From JACDAN01 sp963827705 (GTDB lineage: Bacteria > Actinomycetota > Thermoleophilia > Gaiellales > Gaiellaceae), in contig CAWHBN010000011.1 of the NCBI GenBank assembly GCA_963827705.1, positions 29,467 through 93,466 on the forward strand: DNA of 64,000 nucleotides, given 5' to 3'. The notes below the pieces were generated by a model that was not told where the DNA came from, did not search any database, and saw only the letters and a program-made list of their open reading frames with translations. The translations under genes were made by a program, and so were the position numbers. Below are positions 46,783 through 56,531 of the stretch, piece after piece. Positions within the stretch are counted from its first letter, which is position 1, and each line of letters begins with the position of its first letter.

Positions 46783-48111
46783 TCATACGGCTCGCTCCTC
46801 GAGCGCTCGACCAAGCCGCACGATCTCGATCGGTCCGCCATCGGCCTCGTCGGGGAGCACGCGCCAGCAGTCGATCACGACCGTACGCCTTCCCTCCCGC
46901 TCGAGCGCCTCGGTCGGAAGCTCGGCGAACTCGGGCCAAGGAGTGGCAATCACGGTTACGTCGGACTGTGCAAGGAGCTCGGCGACCGACGAGGAGCCCT
47001 GCGCGAGACCGCCCAGGGCGTCGAGGCCGGCCTCCGTCGCAACTGGGTCGTACACCCGGACCTCGTAGCCGGCGTTCCCCAGAAGCCGCGCAAGCGCGAT
47101 CCCGGGACTCTCCTCGATGACGCCCGTATCGGGTTTGTAGGTCAGGCCGAGAATCCCGACTGTATTTCCCGCTTCGAGCCGCGATTGGACGACGCGCGCG
47201 AGCCGATCCGTCTGCGCGACGTTGACTGCGTCCGTTGCTTCGGCCAGCAGCGGCTCAGTACCAAGGTCACGGGCCAGCACGCCGAATGCCTTGTTGTCGC
47301 GCGGGAAGCATGGCCCGCCGTACGCGAGCCCTCCGCGGAGGTACTTCGACCCGATCCTGGTATCGAGACCGAGTGCATCCGTGACAGCCTCGACGTCGGC
47401 GCCGGGAAGCCGCTCGCACATGTCGGCGAGTGCGTTTGCGTACGAGATCTTCATCGTTACGTAGGTGTTCACGGCGATCTTCGTCAGCTCCGCGTTCACG
47501 AGGCTCATCCGGCGGAACGGAGGATCGTTCTCGCACACGCCGGCGTACAATCGCTCGAGCACGTCTCCGGCGCGAGAATCCGACTCTCCGATCAGCACCA
47601 TGTCGGGCTCGAGCATGTCGCGGATCACGCTCCCGAGCGCGATGAACTCAGGGCTGTAGCAGAGGCCGAGGGTCTCTCCGACACGGCGGCCGGATGCGCG
47701 CTTTCGAGCGCCGGTAGGATCTCCGCGTCGCACGAGCCGGGCATGACCGTGCTCGCCACGACGACCACGTGGTAGTCATCACGGTCGGCGAGCCCGCGGC
47801 CAAGCTCGTCGACTGCCGCGAGGACGTACTCGTTCGAGAACGCTCCTCGGTCGTCCGACGGGGTCGGGACGAGGAGGATGGATACCTCCGCACCGGCCGC
47901 AGCAGCGAGATCCGTCGTAGGCGCTGAGCCGTTCGTGCGAATTCGTCACGAGATCCTGAAGCCCGGGCTCCTCGACCGGTGCGCGACCCTCGTTCAGGAG
48001 TCGTACGGCTTCCGGGTTGACATCGATCCCCCGAACCTCGTTGCCCTTGCTCGCAAGCACAGCGGCGAGCGGCGCACCGAGCTTTCCGAGTCCGACGACC
48101 GCGATCCGCAT
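46783..48111 (-). CDS. UDP-glucose/GDP-mannose dehydrogenase family protein (Ugd-like), frame-broken
   Basis: ATG 48111 begins RIAVVGLGKLGAPLAAVLAS, the NAD site, then GIDVNPEAVRLLNEGRAPVE. Shifts near 47930 and 47690 lead to SYANALADMCERLPGADVEA, YLRGGLAYGGPCFPRDNKAF with the catalytic Cys (GGPCFPRD) and NTVGILGLTYKPDTGVIEES with the C-terminal NAD/UDP domain. About 440 residues. It oxidises a nucleotide hexose to its uronic acid (UDP-glucuronate or GDP-mannuronate). Followed 11 bp later by the GME-like gene, so both likely modify sugar donors for this locus. Confidence 0.85.
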
Positions 48112-48116
48112 CGTTG

Positions 48117-48925
48117 CTACACGGCTTCCGCGGTGACGAGGAGATGCCAGCCGAACCGGCGCTCGAACGCTCGGAAGAGGTGACTCTGGCATCCAGCGAA
48201 AGTACGGCTCCTTCACGTATCGATACTCGACGTAGTCGCGAATCCGGTACGGGAAGACGTGATCGACGTGGAGATCCTGCAGACGGAAGCCGCTGTTCTT
48301 CACCAGCTCACGCGCCTCGCTCCGCGTGTACGAGAAGGTCACGGGACAGCCGGTCTGGGCTTCGGAGTGCTCGGCGACGAGCTCGTCGGTCTTCCAGAAG
48401 CGCCCATGCCCCTGCGCGGCGACGATCCAGAACACCTTCCAGGAGCGGCGGTGGTAAATCATCAGCTTGAGGGTGCCGCCCGGCGCCACGAGGGCGCGCA
48501 TCTCGGCCAGTGCCCGTTCAGGGCGCGGCGTGTGGTGGATGACGCCGAACGAGTAGACGAGGTCGTACGGTTCGTTGTCGAGCGCCGATGTCAGCTCCTC
48601 CGCGTTCGCCTGGACGAAGCGGATGCGGTCCGCGACGCCCATCACCTCCGCGCGCTCCGCTGCGATGCGAAGCGACTCGCCCGAAAGCTCGACCGCCGTC
48701 AGGTTGCGCGCCGGCGCGGGCGAAGTTGATCGAGTCGGTCCCGATCCCGCAACCCACCTCGAGGACCCGTTTGCCGTTCCAGCGCTCGAACTCGGCGAAG
48801 GCGGGAATGTGCGGCTCGACGAGGTACTTGCGAGCTTCGACCTCGTCGAAGTACTCCTTCGACCCGACCGGCTTCGCCGAGTGGCGGATGTTGCAGGGAC
48901 GCGCGTCCCAATAGCTGCTGGACAT
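48117..48925 (-). CDS. Class I SAM-dependent methyltransferase, two frameshifts
   Basis: ATG 48925 starts SSSYWDARPCNIRHSAKPVG and KRVLEVGCGIGTDSINFARA, motif I with the GxGxG loop. After a shift near 48713: LTAVELSGESLRIAAERAEV and DLVYSFGVIHHTPRPERAL, motif post-I and the acidic motif. Near the end another shift restores ESHLFRAFERRFGWHLLVTA and a stop at 48117-48119. About 270 residues. It probably methylates a sugar or lipid intermediate. Lies 5 bp upstream of the dehydrogenase start. Confidence 0.8.
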
Positions 48926-49340
48926 CCGACAATGGACTTGTGGGTCGAGCTAGAATCATGCAACAGGCCCCGGAATCCTGACGGTTCGAAGGGATGTCAT
49001 CCCATCGACCATTCGGCGCTGGACAGTACCTTACGGCCGGGAGCGCCTTCTCAGCCGTAGTGGCATGATGCGAAGCCGTCTACGCGTCGCGAATATCGAA
49101 GGCGATCTGCTGTTCGGGCAGCTAGCCTCGCTTCGTCGACAGCTGGCGCATTGACGAGTAAGGAAGCCGCCATGATGGTGAAACTGACAATCTGCGACCG
49201 AGGACGGACGCCGCCACGACTGACTCACGCCTGACCCCGCACGGAGCGTCAGTGGATGAGCATCTGCCCGTCCTTCGACGAGGCCCGTATGCAACGCCGG
49301 GCCGCCTTCGTCGACGCGCGGACGGGGCCATCCATCGTGA
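48926..49340. other. Intergenic region between divergent genes, no gene seen
   Basis: The 415 bases hold no convincing coding sequence on either strand. There is a short ATG-initiated frame (49172, about 20 codons) after AAGGAAG and a small perfect inverted repeat GGGATG-T-CATCCC near 48992-49004. Base composition is slightly less GC-rich than neighbours, as expected for a promoter region serving genes in both directions. Confidence 0.5.
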
Positions 49341-51020
49341 ATGGAGACGCGCGAACGAGCCGTCGGGCTCACCGTCGGAGGCGTCTACGCGCTTCTTGTG
49401 GCTGCCCTGTGGGCGCCGTTCGGCCCGAGGAGTGGCATGGGCTACGAAACGACCCTCGTATATCTCAGCGAGTCCCACTCGTTCTTCGACGGCTTCCTCT
49501 ACTCCGACCCCCTGCGACGCTTCACGCAGCTCTTCTACCAGTCCGGGTACCAGCTCTCGAACGTCCTCGGCATTGACGGGAGCTTCCTGGGCAACCAGCT
49601 CGTCTACGCGGGCTTTGGTGGGGCCGCGGATTTCTCGCCTTCCTCATCTTGCGCCGACTGTTTCCGTCCGTGCCGCTCCTCGCCTACGTGGCCGGGGCGC
49701 TCGTGATCGTCCACGCGTCCGACCACGCACTCAACTGGGTCGGCCAACTGAATCAGTTCGGCGTCATCTTTTGGATGATGCTCGCGCTCTACCTGCTGGT
49801 GGTCGCGCTTCAGCAGACAAGGCCGACCAGCGACTGCACTGTTCGCTGGCGGCGCGGCGGTTGCCACGTACCTCTGCTTGTGGAGCTACGAGAGCCCGCT
49901 TTTCATCCTTCTTCTTGCGCCGCTGCTATTCCTTCCGCTTGTCGGGTTGTCGCGACAGACTGCGGCGGTATTGGGCGCCTTCTACCTGTTCCCGCTCGTG
50001 TTCGTGAAGAAGCAACGTGGATCGGTACTTCGGAGGTGACGGCGGGACATACCAAGAGACCGTCCTCCGCGATGACATCACACCAACCGGTCTCGCCACG
50101 GACCTCGCCTACAACGTTGAGGCGAGCGCCCAGTTCTGGAAGTGGGGCGACCTACTTCCGCCTATCGAGAATCCGAGCCGTGCGATCCTGGCCGGTGTAG
50201 CGGCGCGCCGCAGTGTTCGCAGTTGGCGTACTGCTCGTCGCCTTCTTCACACGCCACAGTGAAGATCCATTCCTTACCGACGTATTGCGATCGTTTTCGG
50301 CGCCGGTGCGCTCGTGCTCGTTGCGAGCTTTCCGGCTTACATCGTCCTCAACGACGCGCGCAGTCTGTGGCGGACGCAGTTCCTCTCGGGCGTCGGGTTC
50401 GGAATAGCCACTGCCGCACTCCTCGTCCTTGCCGTGTCGTTCATTGACGCCAGGCGGATCCGTGTCGCGGCGATCGCCGCGGCAGGAGCCCTGGTCGCCT
50501 ACGCCGGCGGTTCAGCTGCTTACAAAGCGGCTCATTATCACTATGAAGTTTGGGAGGCGCATCGGGAGGCGATTGAGCAGGTACTCGAGGTCGCGCCACG
50601 CGTGGAGCCCGAGACGGTCATCGTCCTGACAAATCTACCGAAGGAACGCCGACCCCTTCGGCCACAACATGTGGTTCGACGTTGCGCTTCGGCTCGCGTA
50701 TCCCCACACCGCGGTTGCGGGTATCTACTACCGCCGCGACGGCGCCCCCGCCCCTGGCGCGAACCTCATCGTCCGGGGAAACGCGTGGAGCCAAGAGCCC
50801 ACGGGCTACCCGACGCTCCTGTACAACGAGCCCTTCTCACGCACGTTGATTATTCGCTTCTCGGCGTCAGGCGAGCCGCGCCTACTTCGGCATGTGCCGC
50901 CGTTCCTGAAGGCCGGGATCAAGGCGCGCGCTGCCTACAATCCACGCGCGGTGATCGAGGCCGGTGATCCGTCGCCGCTCGCCGAGCGACGCTACGGCGA
51001 AGACGACAGAGGGACCCTGA
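49341..51020 (+). CDS. Large polytopic membrane protein, heavily frame-broken
   Basis: ATG 49341 starts ETRERAVGLTVGGVYALLVA with an early TLVYLSESHSFFDGFLYSDP loop. Hydrophobic helices continue in changing frames: LLAYVAGALVIVHASDHALN, VIFWMMLALYLLVVALQ, SPLFILLLAPLLFLPLVGLS, VFAVGVLLVAFFTRHSED and TAALLVLAVSFIDARRIRVA. A soluble end follows: WFDVALRLAYPHTAVAGIYY. At least seven shifts fall between 49610 and 50660. It resembles large glycan-locus membrane proteins or GT-C transferases; no catalytic motif could be confirmed. The boundary to the next gene is approximate. Confidence 0.55.
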
Positions 51021-52576
51021 AGTCGAAGGCCCGGAGGAGCGCCGAACCCACACCGGAAGACGAAAACGCGGCCTCGTCTCCTCGTCTTCATCGTCGCCTA
51101 CAACGCCGAGAAGACGATCGAGGGCGTCCTCAGCCGCATCCCTTCGAGTCTGCTCGACGACTACGACGTCGAAACGCTGGTCATCGACGACTCGTCCCAG
51201 GACGCGCACGTTCGACCGCACCGAAACGGTCCGGCGAGGCAGCGAGAGCTCCCATTTCCCCTGCACGTTCTCTTCAACCCTGTGAACCAGGGCTACGGCG
51301 GAAACCAGAAGATCGGGTTTCACTTATGCGATCCGCGAGGGCTTCGACTATGTGGCGCTCGTCCACGGAGACGGGCAGTACGCGCCCGAATTCCTGCCCG
51401 ACCTCGTTCGCCCGGTACGAGACGGCGAGGCGGACGCGGTTCTTGGCTCGCGCATGCTGGAAAGGCGCGAAGCCCGTCGCGGTGGGATGCCGCTCTACAA
51501 GCTCGTCGGAAACCGGATCCTGACGCCGCTTCCAGAACACGCTGCTCAAGACGAACCTCAGCGAGTTTCACTCCGGCTACCGCGTCTACTCGACACACGC
51601 TTGCGAGGCATCCCGTTCGATCTCAACACGAACGACTTCCACTTCGACACCGAGATCATCATCCAGCTCCTGTATGCGGCGGAAGCGGATCCGTGAGGTA
51701 CCGATCCCGACGTACTACGGCGATGAAATCTGTCACGTCAACGGGCTCAAGTATGCAGCCAACGTGGCGCGCACAACGCTCAAGCGCGCGTCCAGGAACT
51801 TGGCCTGCTGTACGAGCGGAGGTTCGACGTCGCTCGCCCGAGGTGAAACGCCCAGTACGTCCCGAAACTCGACTATGAGAGCCCGCACACGTTCGCGCTG
51901 GAGACCGTCAAGCCCGGCTCGCGCGTCCTCGACCTCGGTTGCGCAGGTGGCTCAGTGGCCGTAGAGCTTCGCAAGCAGGGCTGCTACGTCGTTGGCGTCG
52001 ATATCCGTCCGCCTGAGGAAGGCGTCGAGCTCGACGCGTTTCATCTGCACGACCTGAACGCAGGGATTACCCGCTATCGAACTAGGCGACTTCGACTACA
52101 TCCTGCTGCTCGATGTGATCGAGCATCTAAAAGCCCGGAGCGGTTCCTCGAAGAGTTGTACGCGAAGCTGTCCCTTGAACCCGGCGCACTGTCGTCATCA
52201 GCACTGGCAACATCGCGTTCGGGATGACGAGGCTGCTCTTGCTCGCCGGGCAGTTCAACTACGGCACCCGTGGGATTCTGGACCTGACCCATACCCGACT
52301 CTTCACGTTTTCGACACTTCGGCGTGCGCTCGACGGTGCGGGTTTCCGAGTCGTCGGCTGCGTGGAGTTCCCGCGCCATTTCCCCTCGCGACTGGGAGAT
52401 TCCGGCCCGGCTCGGGCACTGATCTCACTCAACAGCACCGGCAATCGGTGCTGGAAGAGGTTCTTCGCTTACCAGATCTACGCGATCGCCCAGCCCAGAC
52501 CGTCGCTCGACTTGCTGTTGCGCGATGCCACATCACCTCAGAAATTCGCGCCGAAGCGATGGCCCGGGATCGCTGA
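51021..52576 (+). CDS. Bifunctional GT2 glycosyltransferase/SAM methyltransferase, heavily frame-broken
   Basis: The GT2 part reads LVFIVAYNAEKTIEGVLSRI, DVETLVIDDSSQD, FNPVNQGYGGNQKIGF, FDYVALVHGDGQYAPEFLPD and LGSRMLERREARRGGMPLYK. A linker (VPIPTYYGDEICHVNGLKYA) follows, then the methyltransferase: LDYESPHTFALETVKPGSRV, LDLGCAGGSVAVELRKQGCY, DFDYILLLDVIEHLKSPERF and TRGILDLTHTRLFTFSTLRR. This domain order matches known bifunctional proteins in glycan loci. Six or more shifts; the start codon is not identifiable. Probably adds and methylates one residue. Confidence 0.7.
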
Positions 52577-52606
52577 CGCGACTCAGTTGGGCGCGAGGCG
52601 CACGCT

Positions 52607-53630
52607 CTACCCTGTGGCGCTTGGCAAGAACAGGTGCGGCTCCTGCTCAAACGTCGAGATGTACTCCCGGTAGGTCAATCTCTGGCCCAGAAGCGGCGGC
52701 GTCAGCGCGTCAAGAAGTGGCTCGGTGTCACCAAAGACAGCCAAACGCGACTGAAAGTGGTTGAGCACCTCCGCAGCGCAGTCCGGAAGCCCGACCAACT
52801 CATAGACGCAAGCCAGCTTGACAAGCTTGTCCGCCGCGAAGGCGTCGGCCAGTTCCCGTTGGTCGGGCGCCGCCAGATCGCGGACGTAGATCGCATCACC
52901 CTGATAGGGCTGGCCGAAGCGCGTCTCGGCGTAGAGCTCGCGTAGGAAAGGCGCGGGCAAGTCCGTGCGTGAGTACGGGCGAACGGTCACTCCGAACAAC
53001 GTGTACCCGTCCCGTCGCATAAGGAGGTCGACGTTGTGAAACGTGGGTTCAGAGGGATTAGCCGACCCGAACCAGTTCACCTCGACCGCGACGCCCAGCG
53101 ACTTCTTGTCGGTCAGCACTTCCCGAGCGGATTCGAGCACATCGATGTCCGGCCCGTCGATGTCGACCTTGAGGAAATCAACAGTCGCGAAGCTGCTCCC
53201 CGCTTACGATCTCGTCCACGCCTATTACATTGGAGACGTTGGCTAAGCGAACCGCCGCCTCGGCGTCGCCGGCGCTGGCCTCAGCTTGCTTGGTGGCAAT
53301 GTATCCGGCGGTGACACGCCCCCAAATGTTGGTGTCGGGCCAGTTGACCGCCTCAGCGCGACGCCGCTGGACAACCGGGTGCGACTCTGGCAGTCCAACG
53401 GATCGCGCGTGGTAGCGCACGCCCGGGAAGACCTCGCGCGCCTGAGCCTCTTCGCAGGCATCGACGTCTGGGTCGTAGCCATGCGCGACCAACGAGGGGC
53501 CGAATGCTCGCCAGGGCTCGGCAATGCCGCCCGCGCAGCCCACGTCGATGAGCACGAACGGATGACGGTCGAAAACCCCGCGCTCACGCAACAGGTCCGT
53601 CATGGGTGTGTGAGAGACCAAACCCTCCAT
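52607..53630 (-). CDS. FkbM-like methyltransferase with C-terminal extension, one frameshift
   Basis: About 340 residues from ATG 53630 (an alternative start is 27 bases downstream). VLIDVGCAGGIAEPWRAFGP is motif I. Near 53195 a shift joins VSNVIGVDEIVSG to TVDFLKVDIDGPDIDML, the FkbM KxDIxGxE-type site. The C-terminal extension (YSRTDLPAPFLRELYAETR, QGDAIYVRDLAAP and VKLACVYELVGLPDCAAEVL) matches the gene at 41309. The stop lies 30 bp from the convergent bifunctional gene. Confidence 0.75.
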
Positions 53631-53733
53631 GACCGCTCTAAGTACTCATACGAGGCGTTCCTCCCTGCCCCAGGTGGTATCCGATCCGTCCGCAAGACAC
53701 AAGCCCAAGGCGGCTGGCGGTAGGCTCGTCGCA

Positions 53734-54168
53734 ATGGTGGAGGAGCCGGCACAACGACCCCTTAACCTCGAGCAGCTCACGGCCGAGCTGAAGGAGCGAG
53801 TGGAGAAGGAGCGGGCCGCAGGTGCATACGCGGACGACCTGTCCGAGCTCGAGCTGCGGCCGATTCCGCTGACCGGGGGCGCCTCCGGTCCGCGAGTACG
53901 GTTTCGACCGGAGCTCGGGTTTTCGTCCAAGCCAGTGGTCGGTCCGGTGATCACGCTGGTGAAGCGTTTCATTCTGCGGCTGCAGTTCTACGTGCTCGAC
54001 GACCTTGCGAAACAGGCGGATGCGGCGATCGCGGACGTCGAGGCCAGGCTCGCCGCCGAGATCGCGACGCGTGGACGGCTCGAGGGTGAGTTGGAGGGGA
54101 AGATTCGCGAGCTGGAGGACAAGATCCGATTTCTCGAGGAAGACCGGCCGGAGGAGAAAGGCGCCTAA
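53734..54168 (+). CDS. Small coiled-coil protein of unknown function
   Basis: ATG 53734 gives 144 residues. N-terminal NLEQLTAELKERVEKERAAG is helical; the middle (FSSKPVVGPVITLVKRFILR, then LQFYVLDDLAKQADAAI) is partly hydrophobic and the end is a Glu/Lys/Arg coiled coil (ELEGKIRELEDKIRFLEEDR). This type of protein recurs in actinobacterial glycan loci next to glycosyltransferases and may scaffold them. Convergent with the next gene, with a 4-bp overlap. Confidence 0.65.
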   Translation: MVEEPAQRPLNLEQLTAELKERVEKERAAGAYADDLSELELRPIPLTGGASGPRVRFRPELGFSSKPVVGPVITLVKRFILRLQFYVLDDLAKQADAAIADVEARLAAEIATRGRLEGELEGKIRELEDKIRFLEEDRPEEKGA

Positions 54169-55001
54169 CGCCGCGCGAGGTAAAGCATCCAGTCCTCGCC
54201 GACCCGCCGGCGCAGTAACTGATCGATCGTGACTTCCTTGACCTCAGCGTCGAAATCGATATAGCGCAGACGGAATCCCGCGAGCTCGATGGCTTCGAGG
54301 AAGCTGCGCGGGTCCTCGTAGCGGTCCACATTGAGCTCAAGGATCAGCACGAGGCCAGGGTTCTGCGCGATCGTTTGCTGCATTCCCTTCCAGACGCCTT
54401 CCTCCGCGCCTTCGACGTCGATCTTGATCAGGTCGACGCGCGGCCAGTCGCGGGTGAGAGTGTCGACTGTCACGGTCTTGACATGGACGGCGTCGTCGGT
54501 GGGGCCTGCGACCTCGGAGAGACGAGCATTCATGCTTCGGCGCGCCGGGACGACGAGCTGCAGCGTCTCCCCGTCGGTATCGGAAGCAGCCGTAGCTGCA
54601 ACCGTCACACTCGGAAACCCGTTGACGTCGAGCGTCTGGCGAAGCAGGTCGGCGAGGCGCGGGGTCGGCTCCACTGGGATCACTCGACCCTCCCGACCGG
54701 CCGCGTCGGCCATGATCAGCGTGTAGTAGCCGTGATTCGCGCCGACGTCGAGACAGTGCCAGCCCGGCCGGAGGATGCGCGCGATGGCGACGGTGATCCA
54801 GGACTCCCAATAGCCGGCCATGCAGAGATGCGGCGTGATTCCGGTCTCCTGTGCGTCGGCGTACATGAGGTACTTGCCCAGCACTCGACAGAGGACCGTC
54901 TGCTCGCCCAGGTACACGGCGCGAGACTCCTGACGGGACACGGCCTCGAGCATTCCTTGATCCAAGAGGTGCGGAGGCAAGGCCGATTTCGGCCGGACCA
55001 T
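54165..55001 (-). CDS. FkbM-family methyltransferase
   Basis: A 278-residue intact protein. WHCLDVGANHGYYTLIMADA is motif I, VIPVEPTPRLADLLRQTLDV the ribose-binding acidic region and RVDLIKIDVEGAEEGVWKGM the FkbM signature with the metal-like Asp. N-terminal 85 residues precede the Rossmann fold. Probably a sugar O-methyltransferase. Only distantly similar to the two FkbM-like genes at 41309 and 52607, which lack its classical IDVEGAE motif. Confidence 0.88.
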   Translation of the reverse strand: MVRPKSALPPHLLDQGMLEAVSRQESRAVYLGEQTVLCRVLGKYLMYADAQETGITPHLCMAGYWESWITVAIARILRPGWHCLDVGANHGYYTLIMADAAGREGRVIPVEPTPRLADLLRQTLDVNGFPSVTVAATAASDTDGETLQLVVPARRSMNARLSEVAGPTDDAVHVKTVTVDTLTRDWPRVDLIKIDVEGAEEGVWKGMQQTIAQNPGLVLILELNVDRYEDPRSFLEAIELAGFRLRYIDFDAEVKEVTIDQLLRRRVGEDWMLYLARR

Positions 55002-55311
55002 CCAGGCGGTCGGGCTCGCAGCCGAGTTCGTCCGATTGGCGCCGGTCGGCTCGCCCGGCGTGCGGTCAGCGGATTTCAGCAGGCTCAGGGTGCTCTGCCG
55101 CGCCGCTCCCAGCAGGCGACGAACAGGCCTCCGCGGGTCTCGTAGTCTCGGGTCGTTGATGGCGTAGGACTGTATGCGATACGAGCCAAGTCCTTAGGAA
55201 AGAGACCGTAGTTCCTTAACTTCGTTCGCTGAAGCTACCGACGTGGTCACGGGACGAAAACCACTCGCCCCTAGTCCAACGCGCACCGAAGCGGGAGATA
55301 CCATCTCGCCG
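55002..55311. promoter_or_regulatory. Divergent promoter region between FkbM and GT2 genes
   Basis: Ten bases above 300 without a supported gene. AT-richer stretch at about 55140-55230 (ATACGAGCCAAGTCCTTAGG, TTCCTTAACTTCGTTCGCTG) is a likely promoter zone for either gene. No repeat or RNA structure recognised. Confidence 0.4.
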
Positions 55312-56517
55312 ATGCGCGCCGGGGCGGAGCCGAGGACGACGCCGGCTGCGGGGGACGGCGAGAGGGTTGTGCCGGAGCTCTCGGTCGTGATGCCGTGCCT
55401 GAACGAGGCGCGCACGATTGGGACGTGCATCCGCAAGGCTCAGGCGTCCTTCGAGCGAATCGGAATCGCCGGCGAGGTGGTCGTAGCCGACAACGGCTCG
55501 ACAGACGGCTCCCAGGAGATCGCCGAGGAGCTCGGCGCTCGCGTCGTACCAGTGCAGGAACGCGGCTACGGCGCCGCGTTGACGGGCGGGATCGCGGCCG
55601 CCCGCGGCCGCTGGGTGATCATGGGCGACGCCGACGACAGCTACGACTTTGCAGACCTTGAACCATTTGTCCGGCAGCTCCAAGAGGGCTATGACCTCGT
55701 TGCCGGCAATCGGTTCAAGGGCGGCATTCATCCAGGTGCCATGCCGTGGCTTCACAGAAGGCTCGGCAATCCCGTGCTGTCGTTCGTCGGCAGGACCCTC
55801 TATGGGACGCCGTGCGGAGACATCTACTGCGGGTTGCGCGGCTTCGACCGCGAGAAGGTCGCAGCACTCGACATCCGCTCGTCCGGGATGGAGTTCGCGA
55901 TCGAGATGATCGTCAAGGCGACGATGCAGGGTCTGCGGGTCACGGAGGTACCCACGACGCTCTCGCCCGACGCTGAGGGCCGCGAGCCGCACCTCAACAC
56001 GTGGCGCGACGGCTGGCGGTCGATCCGGCTGCTGCTGCTCTACAGCCCGAAGTGGCTCTTCCTCTACCCGGGGCTGTTCTCCCTCGTGGTCGGCCTCCTC
56101 GGCATGGCGTGGCTGATCCCCGGGAACCGCTCGATAGGCAGCGTTGGGTTCGACGTGAGCACGCTGCTCTACTTCGCACTCGCCGTGATCGTCGGCTTGC
56201 AGTCTGTCTATTTCTTCCTGACAGCGCGCTGGTTCGGAATCACCGAGGGCCTTTTGCCTGACGACCCGCGGATCAGACGGCTGGTCGAAAGGCCGCGTCG
56301 TCTCGAATGGACGCTGTTGGTCGGCATGGTGCTCGTCGTTGGTGGCCTCGGCCTCTCCGTGTATGCACTCGCGACATGGAACGAGGCCGGGTTCGGGCAG
56401 CTGAATTACCCCGACACGCTTCGGATCGTCATCCCGGGAGCGACCTTGATTGCCTGCGGCATGCAGACGGTGCTTTCGGCGCTCTTCCTCAGCGTGCTCG
56501 GGCTGCGGCATCGCTGA
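55312..56517 (+). CDS. GT2-family glycosyltransferase (polyprenyl-phosphate sugar synthase) with membrane C-terminus
   Basis: A 401-residue protein; ATG 55312 chosen as nearest start before the fold. SVVMPCLNEARTIGTCIRKA, VVVADNGSTDGSQEIAEELG, RWVIMGDADDSYDFADLEPF with DxD, GNPVLSFVGRTLYGTPCGD and LRGFDREKVAALDIRSSGME are the DPMS-like GT-A domain (about 25-270). About four membrane helices follow (LFSLVVGLLGMAWLIPGNRS, TLLVGMVLVVGGLGLSVYAL). It likely makes a polyprenyl-P-sugar used by the GT-C-like membrane protein encoded next, 14 bp downstream. Confidence 0.93.
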   Translation: MRAGAEPRTTPAAGDGERVVPELSVVMPCLNEARTIGTCIRKAQASFERIGIAGEVVVADNGSTDGSQEIAEELGARVVPVQERGYGAALTGGIAAARGRWVIMGDADDSYDFADLEPFVRQLQEGYDLVAGNRFKGGIHPGAMPWLHRRLGNPVLSFVGRTLYGTPCGDIYCGLRGFDREKVAALDIRSSGMEFAIEMIVKATMQGLRVTEVPTTLSPDAEGREPHLNTWRDGWRSIRLLLLYSPKWLFLYPGLFSLVVGLLGMAWLIPGNRSIGSVGFDVSTLLYFALAVIVGLQSVYFFLTARWFGITEGLLPDDPRIRRLVERPRRLEWTLLVGMVLVVGGLGLSVYALATWNEAGFGQLNYPDTLRIVIPGATLIACGMQTVLSALFLSVLGLRHR

Positions 56518-56531
56518 GGGACCCGGTCCGC

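Noticed and set aside
48926..49340. A tRNA or small RNA in the gap with GGTTCGA-like text
   Set aside because: No cloverleaf can be folded; the TTCGA match near 48983 lacks acceptor and anticodon partners.
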